From assembly GCA_022478985.1 (NCBI GenBank), contig JAKSZP010009240.1, forward strand, positions 1 to 64,000: a DNA stretch of 64,000 nt. Direction: 5' to 3'. This document shows positions 46,734 through 56,469 of this stretch, piece after piece. The notes beneath the pieces are model-generated. The model was not told the DNA's origin. It saw only the letters and a program-made list of their open reading frames with translations, and made no database searches. Positions within the stretch are counted from its first letter, which is position 1, and every line of letters starts with the position of its first letter. Both the position numbers and the translations under genes were made by a program. The DNA comes from Massospora cicadina. Lineage: Eukaryota; Entomophthoromycota; Entomophthoromycetes; Entomophthorales; Entomophthoraceae.

Positions 46734-46745
46734 TCACCCCCCACT
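46734..46745 (-). promoter_or_regulatory. Element G polypurine tract
   Basis: The minus strand reads AGTGGGGGGTGA directly before the downstream LTR. Such tracts prime plus-strand DNA synthesis in LTR elements. Confidence 0.65.
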
Positions 46746-46930
46746 AGAAAAGGGCCCCTCTTTGGGGAGGGGCCCCACAGTTGAAGGCCTCCACAATGAG
46801 AACTTTCTGTGGTGAGTTGCCTCAAGCCCCAGAAAAGTTAGCCTAATTAAACTCTGGGCCCCTTGAGAGAAAATGCAAATAGCAAGGGCAAATTGGGACT
46901 GGGCTGCCAGAATCAGCCCACCTGGCATGA

Positions 46931-47220
46931 GGATGCATGCCCAGCACGTGGCTGTGTTGCACCCTCCTCCCAAGCTCTCATTTGTGATGGTCTTCCCATC
47001 CTGACTGGGAAGGCGCTTTCATCAAAGATAATGTGAGAGGGGTATGTGGTCCAGCGCAGCTGGACAGCCCCAGCCCAGGGACGCATGCCCAGCACTTGGC
47101 TGTGTTGCACACCCCCTCCAAGGCTCCTGTTGGCAATGGCCTTCCCATCCTGACCAGGAAGGCGCTTTCTCCAACAGAAGTATGAGAGGGGTGCATGGTA
47201 CAGTGTGGCTGGATGGCCAT
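46931..47220 (-). repeat. Element G tandem duplication, 148-bp unit
   Basis: Unit 1 (46931-47078) and unit 2 (47079 to about 47220) both start GGA(T/C)GCATGCCCAGCAC and share TTCCCATCCTGAC and GGAAGGCGCTTTC. Minus-strand frames of 152 codons (46913-47371) and 123 codons (46978-47349) run through both units in overlapping frames. The protein repeat is a by-product of the DNA repeat and no domain is recognised, so coding is doubtful. Confidence 0.7.
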
Positions 47221-47371
47221 CCCCTTTCTGGGTGTAATGGATGGGGCTCCCAAGGCCCAGCCCGCCACCAGCCCTAAACCACCACCCCCATATATATGAC
47301 CACACCAACTCTGAATGGTCCTGTCCAAATGGATGGCCTTGCCAGGCATACTGGGCCAAGGTGTGGTGCAC

Positions 47372-47530
47372 CAGCCTCTGTCACCTTAAGCCCCCAGTCT
47401 GAGGTGTGTCCCTACAGCCTCTGTCACCTTAAGCCCCCAGGCTGAGGTGTGTCCCTACAGCCTCTGTCACCTTGGGGTTACCCAGCTGAGGTGTGATCAA
47501 CCAGCCTCTGTCACCTCGGGCCACTCTGGC
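47372..47530. repeat. Element G tandem array, 43-bp unit, four copies
   Basis: CAGCCTCTGTCACCT starts at 47372, 47415, 47458 and 47502 (spacing 43, 43, 44). The first two units are nearly identical (CTTAAGCCCCCAG then CTGAGGTGTGTCCCTA) and the later ones diverge. Units lie head to tail without spacers. Confidence 0.85.
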
Positions 47531-47715
47531 TCCTTCCCCTCTCATCAGGGCAAGGCAACTCTCAAGAGGATCCTGGCGCATCCACCCCCTTCCTCTCCTC
47601 CTCATTGCACCGCCATCCGCATCCCCAACCTCCTCACTTAAATAAATAAATTAAATAAACAATCCAGCGAATAGCAGCCTTTATTGGGAGTAGACTCAAA
47701 GTCAGAATAGAATTC

Positions 47716-47996
47716 CAAAGTGAGGTCCAATGGGGATGACCTCACTTTGAAATACTTTTCCTAAAAAGGCTAAATTAATTGTGGATAATGAGGGGTGCAA
47801 AAGCCTCCAGAATTGATGGCATCCAGGCAACTCAACGGAGAAATAGAGGGAAACCTCAGAATGCACAAATAATTAAATAAACTGTTTCATTTAATTTTAT
47901 TCCATTATTGACTCAAATAGGAGAATCCTACTCATAATAATGGAATTGCAACTATTGATGCACACAAATCTCATAATTCCCAACCTTATGAGATTT
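47716..47996. repeat. Element G cluster of three stem-loops
   Basis: Perfect arms are CAAAGTGAGGTC (47716-47727 with 47738-47749), ATTCCATTATT (47899-47909 with 47936-47946) and AAATCTCATA (47966-47975 with 47987-47996). On the minus strand they lie a few hundred bases downstream of the primer site, where a structured RNA leader or packaging signal could sit. Function is inferred only from position. Confidence 0.65.
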
Positions 47997-48250
47997 ATGT
48001 ATGATTGTCAATTGTCACACTGGGTGGACCATCCAAGGGTGAGGGAGCCCTTCTTGGACAGGTCCCCTCAGTGCCAACTGAATCCCTGGTGAGCAGGAGG
48101 CCCCGCCAGGATTTTCAACTGATGGTCACTTTGAATCCAGGGTTGGCCATAAGTCACCAGCTCCCACCAGTGCTGGTTCCTCCAAAACTGGAACCAAGTG
48201 ACCACTGAGGTCAGCTGAACTGGGGATCAGAGGCGTGAAGCACACATTTG

Positions 48251-48262
48251 ACTTCAGAATAT
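48251..48262 (-). promoter_or_regulatory. Element G candidate self-primer binding site
   Basis: Minus strand 48262-48251 reads ATATTCTGAAGT, touching the 5' LTR. Eleven of these bases (TATTCTGAAGT) are the complement of ACTTCAGAATA at 48619-48609 on the same strand. That word begins 30 bases downstream of a TATA-like TATAA (48649-48645), where transcription would be expected to start. In self-priming elements of the Tf1 type the first 11 bases of the RNA pair with the primer site, so this layout fits that mechanism. The start site is inferred. Confidence 0.55.
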
Positions 48263-48842
48263 TGTAACAGACTGGAAAACCCCTGTTCTGACCGCCTATA
48301 TTAAAAGTTTCTTTGGTGCACTAACAAGCAACCAAAGTGGCCTAACTGATTAGGGAGAGGTTTATGGCACTGACAGCGCCAAACCTTGCCTTCTACTCAT
48401 TGGTTACGCACATCCTCTGTGTTGGTCTGACTTAACCACATGAAAGCTCCTCAAAACCAAACACCCAAAAAAGACCACAGGTATGTGAAGTATGCAAACC
48501 CCAAAACAACCTTTATTTTTATTTTCAGACATAAAAAAGGGGCCCATCGACCAGAGCTCATCTGAGGAGCAACTGACAATGCTCCTAGAAAGGAAATGCT
48601 ATGGTAATTATTCTGAAGTGAACTTCAGAATGGGCAGGCACACCTTATAAAAGCCGCCCCTCAAGGGCCTCACCCAAGTTGTAGATTAGGATTGTGCAAG
48701 CCTAATCTACAACTTGGGTGAGGCACAGCCCAGCGCCCAAAATGACCAAGCCAAAAACATTTTTTAGAACAATTTGACTCAAAATTTATAAAAGCCAAAT
48801 CTGAGTCAGAATTTAAAAATTGAGATGAACTCTATAGTTACA
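48263..48842 (-). repeat. Element G 5' LTR
   Basis: A 580-bp partner of 46158-46733. It carries the TATA-like motif and predicted RNA start at 48649-48609 and the flipped-loop hairpin at 48668-48723. Confidence 0.88.
48668..48723. repeat. LTR hairpin, loop orientation 2
   Basis: Perfect 23-bp arms (48668-48690 and 48701-48723) enclose the loop ATTGTGCAAG, the exact reverse complement of the loop at 46584-46593. Confidence 0.88.
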
Positions 48843-50600
48843 GTAATTAGATCACTTAAAAACACAATAAGTAAAACAAAAAGGATAAAACTGAGATTCT
48901 ATGAAAAGGTTTTATACTAAAGTAATTGTAAAGTATTTTATACTTCTAGTGAAAAATCAAGAAATAAAATGTATGCATGTAGAGTAATCTGGGATTTTAG
49001 GTAGCAATATTGAATATTTTCAAAGATCTCCAGTGAGGTGGTGTCTGATTGCTTCTTTAGTTTATTCATTCATTTGACATAAGCCCTGTATCTATGAGCT
49101 GCTTCTTGTGGTGATTTTTTCCTGGACCTGGATGTCCAAAGGCCCATTCTTCTGTCCCCACTTCTGGGTTATGGAGAGGCATCTTCTTCAGTTATTCAGT
49201 TATTACCATATTTGGTATTATTCTTCTTGACATCATGTTTATGCAATGACACTCCTTAAATGAGCCTCACATCAGTTTTTTAAGTAACTTTTTAAATTGG
49301 TTACTTGTCAGATTTATTTATATCTGGACAAGAGCCTCAGTTGCTTTTGTCAGGTAATTTGGTCAAATCATCTCTTTGTCCTTGGCAAGCTACAAATTTT
49401 TTGGCCCCTCAAAGGTATAAAAAAATTGCTTTTCAAAGTGTTCTTTAGCAATGTCATCATTTTTATATAGTAGATCTTCTGAAGTGTCAGGTAAAAAAAT
49501 ATTTTACATGATGTCACTTTGATTGTAAGATAAAATTATTGTCTTACCTGCTTCTATAAAAGAGGTTTGTTAAATTACATCCAGGGTGGGTAAGTTGCCC
49601 ACACTTCCACCAGTTTAGGGTTGAGCTCTGTTCATTCTGCCAGTCAAGGAATGATCTGCTGGTAATCTCATGGCCTCATCCAAAACAATAGGGTAAGTAG
49701 ATATGCCAGTGATCAGGCTAAAAAATTATATAGGGATTCTTAATATATCTTGTAACTTAGTTTTGGCATCAGAAAAAATTTAAATCACCTTTTTGAGAGT
49801 CCTGTAAATATGATTGCATCCTTTAGCCTATTATCTTTAAGTTATATATCCTAATCTACTTTTCATATCTTTTGATTATAAATGTCTTATTCTTCTCTGT
49901 GATTTTGTTTTATCTTTCTTTAGTAACCTATTATAAGAAATTCCTTAACCCAAATTAATATTGTAGGTTGCCAATATGATTTTTTTGCAAAAAAAACAAA
50001 AACTATGTATACATTTGTGACATTAAATTAATATAAAGAAATGATTAAATATATTGGTTTAATTTATTATATGCCCCATATACACTAGATAAATAATAAA
50101 TATAAATAAAACTTTATTGCTAATAATAAGTTATGCAAGGTAAAATTTTATATCATAAAAGATACAATTTATTATCAAATAAGAATATGCTAATCAACTT
50201 AAAGTTTCTATTTCTTAGTCAACATATAAACTAGAATATAAAAACTATAGGCTGTCAAAGAGGAAATTTATTTTATATAGTGATGACCCTAATTTATCTC
50301 CTCACTAGTTTAATTATAGTAGAATTTATTTAAAAACAGATTTGAAAAATTTTCTAATTTGATAATTCAATCTCATGATGAGATAATTAGTAACAATGTG
50401 GTATATTGAAAACATACTTACTAGAACCTTCATATAGAGCTTTTTAAGATACATATACTCTAATAGCTTATGTATTGAGTTTTCTTAATTTGTCACATAA
50501 GTTAAAAATGATCAGATATGATGGTATACCTATCATAGGCTATTATCTTACATTGATTTAGTATAAGGAGATTGATTTAATAACTTTCTGGCTTACTAAC
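48843..50600. other. No supported gene; weak coding relic
   Basis: 49020-49700 is less AT-rich. Its minus strand gives short peptides such as KMPLHNPEVGTEEWAFGHPG and TYPIVLDEAMRLPADH separated by stops. They look like an old coding repeat, but I recognise no family. From 49700 to 50600 I see only AT-rich DNA. Confidence 0.35.
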
Positions 50601-51032
50601 TCAAAATTCATGCTGATGCATATTATATAATGGATATATACCCATGTTGATTATAGTAATAATAAACATATAACTGTCATGACAATGGTAGACAAAGTTT
50701 ATACTGGCCTGCCAGTTGTGATGCAAAAGCACCCAAAAGGTAATCTGGAATGCCAGGGGTATTGCTGCTTGGACAATATTTAAATTAGCAGGAAGATGAT
50801 TGATAATGGAGGACTGATATGCTGCAAGTGTAACAAACAACCTGGCAAAGAACCAAGCTGTTGCAGCCTCAAGGTCAATGAGCCTGGGTGTATGGAGTTG
50901 TGATATAAGAGAAAAAATTATAAAGGCCTTGACACAAAAGGCCCAAGTGGCTTCAACAGATGTTACTGCTAAAAATATGTCTGGGATGACCCAGTCAATA
51001 TGCGGGCTGTAGAGCCATATTGTAGATATCAT
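50601..51032 (-). CDS. Hydrophobic ORF of 143 codons, unknown
   Basis: Open without introns, starting MISTIWLYSPHIDWVIPDIF. Several hydrophobic stretches could be membrane segments, roughly residues 15-45, 60-75 and 90-105. It sits in less AT-rich DNA than its surroundings. I recognise no family, and no promoter or conserved motif supports it. It could be a real small gene, the antisense of an old repeat or a chance frame; I lean to the last two. Confidence 0.2.
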   Translation of the reverse strand: MISTIWLYSPHIDWVIPDIFLAVTSVEATWAFCVKAFIIFSLISQLHTPRLIDLEAATAWFFARLFVTLAAYQSSIINHLPANLNIVQAAIPLAFQITFWVLLHHNWQASINFVYHCHDSYMFIITIINMGIYPLYNMHQHEF

Positions 51033-51249
51033 GGGGCTTGGAAAAGAAAAGTTTTAAACTTTAATTATATAGATCTGAATGCAGAAAGATTTTATTAAAT
51101 TTTAAATAAAGATAATTGGCTGTCAATTTTCTCAGTGTTATAACTGTTTAAATGAACAATCACTTTGGGGAATAACTTAGGAAAACGTAGGATCAGGGCC
51201 CTCAAGAGTTGACCTAACCTGCAAAGTTTGAGTAATAGGGGAGAAAAAT

Positions 51250-51960
51250 AAATTATTTTGAACCAACTTCAAAATTATCAGCGGTGGGCCAAGTTGCTGT
51301 CAGTTTGTCCACAGACATCCAAGTTGTGGATTTTCTGTGGTTCCACTGACTGGTTTGATAGCATCTTGCCTGATGGGTAGCGGGAACCTTCCAAGGCCAC
51401 CCCACATAGGGGTGGTCCCAAGAGGTCAGGAATAGGTTTGGGGCACCCAACCTGCCCACACTCAGTCACTCCAGCGTCCATTTGACCAAGCAGGAAGTAT
51501 CAGACAAATATTTTGATATATCTGGGGCAGGTTTTGGATTGTCAGCTATATTTTCCAATAGCCTGATGCCATCAGAAAGTTTTGCCAAAGATTTGATATT
51601 AGATACTATGTTTGTTGCAAGTAAATGCCCATCTGGATTAGTTGCTGAAGGTTTGGGGGTCTCATGCTTTGATGCCAAAGGTTTGTAGCCTTCAACTTTA
51701 TTTGAACCTATTATCCCAAGAAAATTCTGGCTTCCCTATAACTCTGAACAAATTTCCTTAATTTGTAGTATTAACTGTCTGAAGTTAACACTGGGACAGG
51801 TGGTGGGGTCCTTAAAGGGTAAGCTGTTACCTGACGCTCATCCACCACATGGCAAGTTCACTCTGGGTGATGAGAGGGACAGATTGCCCTCTAGGCCCTT
51901 TTTGAAAGGAAAAGGAATGACATCCAGTCCAATTGAAGGGGATGCTTCCCCAGACTTACA
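51250..51960 (-). pseudogene. Unrecognised coding relic
   Basis: Minus-strand peptides continue across stops and shifts: GLDVIPFPFKKGLEGNLSLS, NFRQLILQIKEICSEL, the frame 51466-51678 (ASKHETPKPSATNPDGH... ending CLVKWTLE) and 51278-51481 (VTECGQVGCPKPIPDLLG...). Codon-like composition and higher GC than the flanks suggest a former gag-like or host ORF. No diagnostic motif was found. Confidence 0.35.
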
Positions 51961-52118
51961 ATAACAAACAGGATGCTAATCAAGCACTATATATAATAAG
52001 ATACATATTATTATTCTATAACTTACCATTAAAAAGTGGTTAACCTTTATTAAATTCATATCATGATATGAATTTTTACAAGAGAATATATACATATATA
52101 GATCATTTATCTTGAGAA

Positions 52119-52240
52119 GTGGATAGCATATTGGGGTGGTTCTGATCTGCTCTGGGTTGGGTTTTGACTGAAACAGGTTTGAAACCACATAGGCTAAAAA
52201 AACTTGGTGTGGTATATTTGTCCCAAAATTGACCACCATG
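52119..52240 (+). mobile_element. Short tRNA-related SINE, plus copy 1
   Basis: Degenerate copy of the 53642-53760 unit. The 3' half is clear: GGTTTGAAACC, AGGCTAAAAAAACTTGG and TGTGGTATATTTGTCCCAA. The 5' half keeps a weak A box (GGATAGCATATTGGGG). Confidence 0.6.
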
Positions 52241-52309
52241 TTTACTTTTACTTTTAAATCATTTATCTGATAAATGTAATGTTTAGTAGTCAACTGCTGA
52301 TTATTTTTA

Positions 52310-52546
52310 ACCCTTTCAGTGATTTTCAAAAAAAAATCATCCATTTTTTAGCCTTAAATTTGGCATGAATTTTTTAGCCAATGTTTATGCCTTTTAAGCT
52401 CATTTTGGTCCTTGTTGTAACACAAATATTAAATAAATTTTAAAATAAATCTATATAATCTTATTTTAATTGGATGCATATATGCATTTTTAGATTTATA
52501 TCACCCCATTTTTAGATGCATATATGCATCAAATCATTGAAAGGGT
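52310..52546. mobile_element. MITE with TA target duplication
   Basis: A 237-bp element with terminal inverted repeats ACCCTTTCAGTGATTT and AAATCATTGAAAGGGT (one mismatch), flanked by TA (52308-52309 and 52547-52548). The interior is AT-rich and non-coding, with palindromic ATGCATATATGCAT words. TA flanks and short inverted repeats suggest a Tc1/mariner-type non-autonomous element. A second, inverted copy is split by element F at 56860-63575. Confidence 0.8.
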
Positions 52547-52548
52547 TA

Positions 52549-53641
52549 AGTATATACATAAATAAAACCCAGGATAATAACTAACTTATGTATAATATAC
52601 TGATATAAGCAAAGTTTAACAAGATAAATCTTATATCACTATGCTGCTGTATTTAATTGTATAGATAGGTAAACAATTGTTTATTGATATAGTAACACAT
52701 ACAATTTGTTTTATAGGTTATTTATTTACAAAGATAAGTTACAAAAAGTTTTTTTAAAATAAATATGATGATTTATAGATGTATAGACTAAGCTTTCTAT
52801 AGATAAGTAGTAAGTTGATTCATGATAGGAAGTTACTTAAAAGACCCTATCTAGAGAATTTAACAGAGATTAAGTCCAAACTAAAGATTATAGTCTGCAA
52901 TTAGTTATATTCACTAAGGTAATTGTAGCTTCTATATATATTTAGAAAAGCTCTAAAAGTACTCATTTTATTTACATATTTTTGAGATTTCACTAGTTTT
53001 ACTTTACCATATTTAATCAAGCATAATATCTTTTTAACTTCTTGATGTTAATAAAGGATACTAACTTTACATTATTTTTTATCTTCCTATATAGTTTAGA
53101 CTAGTATTGTAATTAAAAATATTTTATTTGCTTTTTAAAGTGATTGTTTACCATAGATAAAATCACACTCCTCTACACCAACAAAGTCTACATATAATTT
53201 TAGGAAGCTTAAGAGTAAAATGAGTTATCCTTAGAATCGATATTTGAAGTTATGTTGATACTCATACAATAAGTTTACCTCTGCACACTGAATGGTTATG
53301 TAGTGGGCAGCTACTAGAACAAACATCATATAATCTTGTCATATTATGTTTTTATTAATTACATTTCATATTGCACCAAGCTGCACTTAAAAATTTGGTT
53401 AGAGATAAAGTATAAGATAAAAATTATTTTTGCTAGATCTTAGTAATTAACAAAAAGCAGCAAGGTTAATTGTTTATTGTTATAATAGCCTTGAGATAAC
53501 ATAAGATATATACTTAATCTTTTATAATTTTTACACTTATACTATAAAGCAAGAATAATTGATTAATTATATTAACTATTTAGAAATTAAAATAAACTTT
53601 TTGCAGGTCTAATTGCAAAAACTATAAATACTCAGTTTTAA
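52549..53641. other. AT-rich stretch with no gene seen
   Basis: No coding frame, repeat or motif was recognised. Confidence 0.55.
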
Positions 53642-53760
53642 GGTTGGTTAGCCTGGCAGGTAAAACTGCTTTCATCCTAGTGCAGGTTTCAAGTTCGAAA
53701 CCTGTACTGGCTAAAAAAATTTTCGGTGTGGTATATTTGTCCCAAGGTCGACCCACCTCG
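53642..53760 (+). mobile_element. Short tRNA-related SINE, plus copy 2 (best preserved)
   Basis: About 119 bp. An A-box-like GGTTAGCCTGGCAGG (53646-53660) and B-box-like AGTTCGAAACC (53692-53702) are spaced as in tRNA. It continues with TGTACTGGCTAAAAAAATTT and ends GGTGTGGTATATTTGTCCC then AAGGTCGACCCACCTC. The T-arm stem does not pair in the standard register and the acceptor does not close, so it is not a functional tRNA gene. Related copies lie at 42407 (minus) and 52119 (plus). Confidence 0.7.
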
Positions 53761-54796
53761 AATATTTTTATAAATACTCAGTTTTATTTATGCAGTAATT
53801 TTTCAATACCAAGTTACATAACATTGATTTGATAACATAAATTGAAAATAATAATGAGTAATAAAAACAATATGATATTTAACTATAATTTATCATATAG
53901 ATTATTTTTTTAAATTTTAGCTGTGCTATTTAATGACTGTATCATCTTTAAATATATTCATATCATAAATTTACAAGATGAAACTTAAAAGTTACTTGCT
54001 AATAAACTAATTTTTAGCCTGTCATACAGATAGTAATGCTAGTTTAAAAGGATTATTAACAACATTCTTAATACTATCACCCATATTAAATATAACATAA
54101 CTGGTATGAAGATTTACCTAAATAGCTTTTTCGATAAAAATGATCTATGAGAAAAACGATACTAAGTTTCTGCCAACATGATAATCACTTTTTATATTGC
54201 AATAGGCTACCTCAGCTTAAATTACAAGTTAATGCATAGAATCAACTAGCTTATTTAGCTTAGATATTTATAGATCAAACATATGCCCAGGTCTAGCCTC
54301 TGAGCTTTACAAGTAAATTTCAATTTTTGTTTAGTTGATATGCTTACCTTGAAAATCCCAATTTTTTATTTTTTATTTATATTTTTATAATATCTTACAC
54401 GCCATTTGATGAGATTTATATATAAAATACGTATATACAAGTAAAACTATTTATTAGATAACAAGAAAAAGTTAAGCGAATAAAATTATTGGTAATTATT
54501 TTGAATACTTAATCAGAGGCGACTATAGAACTTGTCAACTACCTAATATCATCAAAGCCTATGATTGTTGGTATTATTTGGAATCAGTACGCTTGACTAC
54601 TAAGTGATAACAGAGTATCTTATATCATGTTTTGGACAATAAATTTATCAAGTAAACAGTTTCATATATAACAAAACATAATACTTAGGGCTCAAACATA
54701 GCAAACCAATATCATCAAAGGTTACTGTGACATGTAATTTGAGTGACACTGGAGCAATATGATTTACACTTTCAAGTGTAAGTATTCAGGTGTTAA
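53761..54796. other. AT-rich DNA downstream of the CoA-transferase gene
   Basis: No gene or repeat was recognised. The 3' UTR of the minus-strand gene must lie in its right end, but no clear poly-A signal could be assigned. Confidence 0.5.
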
Positions 54797-56469
54797 TCAT
54801 ATCACCTTTGCTTTCCTGAGCTGTGCAATCTTCTCGTCGTCAAACCCAAGTTCATCAGATAAAATTTGATGAGTGTGCTGACCAAGGGTTGGAGGAGGAA
54901 ATTTTTATGGAAGAACCCGATTCACTATATTTTACAGCTGGGCCTGGTATTTACAATCAGCAAGGGCCAAGCCAAAGGCTATTTGGAATAAACTTACCAA
55001 CAAGGCGAATAGTTCCTAAAGTAGGATGTTGTACCTCCTGAATCATGTTGCGGTGTATGACTTGGGGGTGCTCAAAAGTTTGTTTTATATCATTAATGGG
55101 GGCGTAAGGCAATCCTTTCCCTTTAAATTTATGCAGCCAAAAAGAGGTAGTTTGTTTTTTTGAAAATTTGGTTAAGCTTCTCAACCAAATACTTTCGATT
55201 GGCAACCCGTAAGGAATTTGAGGAAAACGGGTACAAGTTGGCTTCGAGGAAATCTGGACACTCGATGATATCTTTACAAAGGACATGAAACTGTCTGTCA
55301 CTCCCTGCACCTACAACGATGTCTCCATCCGAAGTGGGAAAGGCTTGATACGGCACAATTGCGCCATGCGCTGTGCCCTGCCGCCCACTCGACATTTCCC
55401 CGATGAGATAATTACTTGCCAAATTGGCTAAACTGGCAACTTGGGATTCAAGGAGCGAGACATCAATTTTTTGGCCCTTTCCCGTAACTCCTCTGCGAAT
55501 AATAGAAGCCATGATAGCCCCATGCGCATAAAGCCCTGTTAAATTCTAAACCACCTTACTAGCGGAGGATTACCCGTTGTTATATCTGATCAAATTAACC
55601 ATATGATTGAGGCAACGATACCTGTAATGGCCACTCCCACTTTGACTGGAGGTCCGTCAGCTTCTCCCGTAACATACATTAGCCCAGCCTCAGCTTCAAT
55701 CATGACATCATATCCAGGTTTCGTACTGTAAGGTCCAGTGGGACCATAACCTACTAAATTAAATTGATAGTTTTATACTGTACCAGTGATGGACGCGTAA
55801 ATCAACTTCGAGTTCAATTTAGACAAACTCTCATAATCAAATTATATTTAGCAAGTTTTCCGGGAATAAAATTTTTCAACAAGAACATCCGACTTTTCAG
55901 CTAGCTTCCGCAAGATTTCTTGCCCGGCGCTTGTTGTGAAATCTACCGTGATTGATCTTTTGTTTCGATTCACTCCGAGATAGTAAGCACTCTCACTCGC
56001 CTCGCCCTTTCCGATTGGTTCGGCAAATGGCGGTCCCCATGCTCTTGTGTCGTCTCCAAGCTCAGGTCGTTCAACCTTAATGACCTCAGCTCTTAATTGA
56101 TAAAAATTAATTTGATATTTACCCCAAGTCGCCGAGTAGCATAGTACAGTAAGGACCAGCTTGTAGAGCATTTAAGGTATTAGTTTGTGATCAAAGGACT
56201 GAGATAGGAGTTTTGGATGCACCGAAAAAGTTAAATGGCAAATACAATAAGACTTTGAGCTGTATGACAAAAGGGGAATTTTAGTTATTGGACAAACCTA
56301 AAACCCTAGTAAGATCCAAAACTCTAAGCCCATCTAGCGGACCTGGTTCTTCCGAAGTGCTGTAGGAAAGACTCGGGTTAAGGAATCGAGTATGGACGTA
56401 AGGGGTCAAAAGCAGCCTTAAGCTTAAACTCGGGGTGAAGCTTGTACTTTTAAGTAAAATTTTTGACAT
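54797..56469 (-). CDS. Class III CoA-transferase (CaiB/BaiF family), seven exons
   Basis: Exons on the minus strand: 56469-56298, 56159-56123, 56091-55784, 55750-55622, 55585-55574, 55535-54998 and 54943-54797, about 446 codons, the usual family length. Introns are 138, 31, 33, 36, 38 and 54 nt, all GT-AG. Exon 1 encodes an Arg/Ser/Leu-rich N-terminus (MSKILLKSTSFTPSLSLRLL), a likely mitochondrial signal, then GPLDGLRVLDLTRVL. Further motifs are GPYCTMLLGDLG, EVIKVERPELGDDTRAWGPP, GVNRNKRSITVDF, the loop with KPGYDVMIEAEAGLM (catalytic Asp region), GKGQKIDVSLLESQVASLAN and QAFPTSDGDIVVGAG. The family moves CoA between carboxylic acids; the closest type by feel is the mitochondrial succinate-hydroxymethylglutarate (SUGCT-like) enzyme, but the substrate is not proven. 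Four single-base indels disturb the frame: extra A near 55868, a missing base near 55835, extra A near 55158 and extra A near 54900. All splice sites and conserved residues survive. Confidence 0.88.
55574..55585 (-). other. 12-nt microexon of the CoA-transferase gene
   Basis: The minus strand reads ATATAACAACGG between a 36-nt intron (GTATCG...GATCAG) and a 38-nt intron (GTAATC...AACAG). Joined in phase it supplies D-I-T-T of the family motif VAITDITTGLYAHG. Without it the motif would lack four residues. Confidence 0.8.

Larger units (their letters stand above)
46158..48842 (-). mobile_element. Element G: non-autonomous LTR element with a self-priming layout
   Basis: LTRs at 46158-46733 (576 bp) and 48263-48842 (580 bp) begin TGTAACAGACTGG and end GTTACA. 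On the minus strand a polypurine tract AGTGGGGGGTGA (complement of 46745-46734) touches the downstream LTR, setting orientation. The 1529-bp internal region has no RT, integrase or protease. It carries two kinds of tandem repeat and several hairpins. The site next to the upstream LTR does not start with the tRNA-type TGG; it is complementary to the predicted RNA 5' end (see the separate entry). No clear target duplication is seen (TGTAT versus GTAAT). It must depend on another element's enzymes. Confidence 0.82.

Noticed and set aside
46913..47371. 152-codon minus ORF in element G as a gene
   Set aside because: Its repetition follows from a 148-bp DNA duplication, a competing frame of 123 codons is equally open, and no domain is visible.
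47372..47530. CRISPR-like array
   Set aside because: The units are directly adjacent 43-bp tandem repeats without unique spacers, inside a eukaryotic LTR element.
48646..48656. Plus-strand TATAAAAG as evidence that element G is on the plus strand
   Set aside because: The polypurine tract and primer-site positions set the element on the minus strand; the TATA-like word is nearly symmetric and serves that strand too.
53642..53715. tRNA gene
   Set aside because: A- and B-box-like words are present, but the T-arm and acceptor do not pair in the standard register, and related copies with a common tail occur twice more. A SINE fits better.
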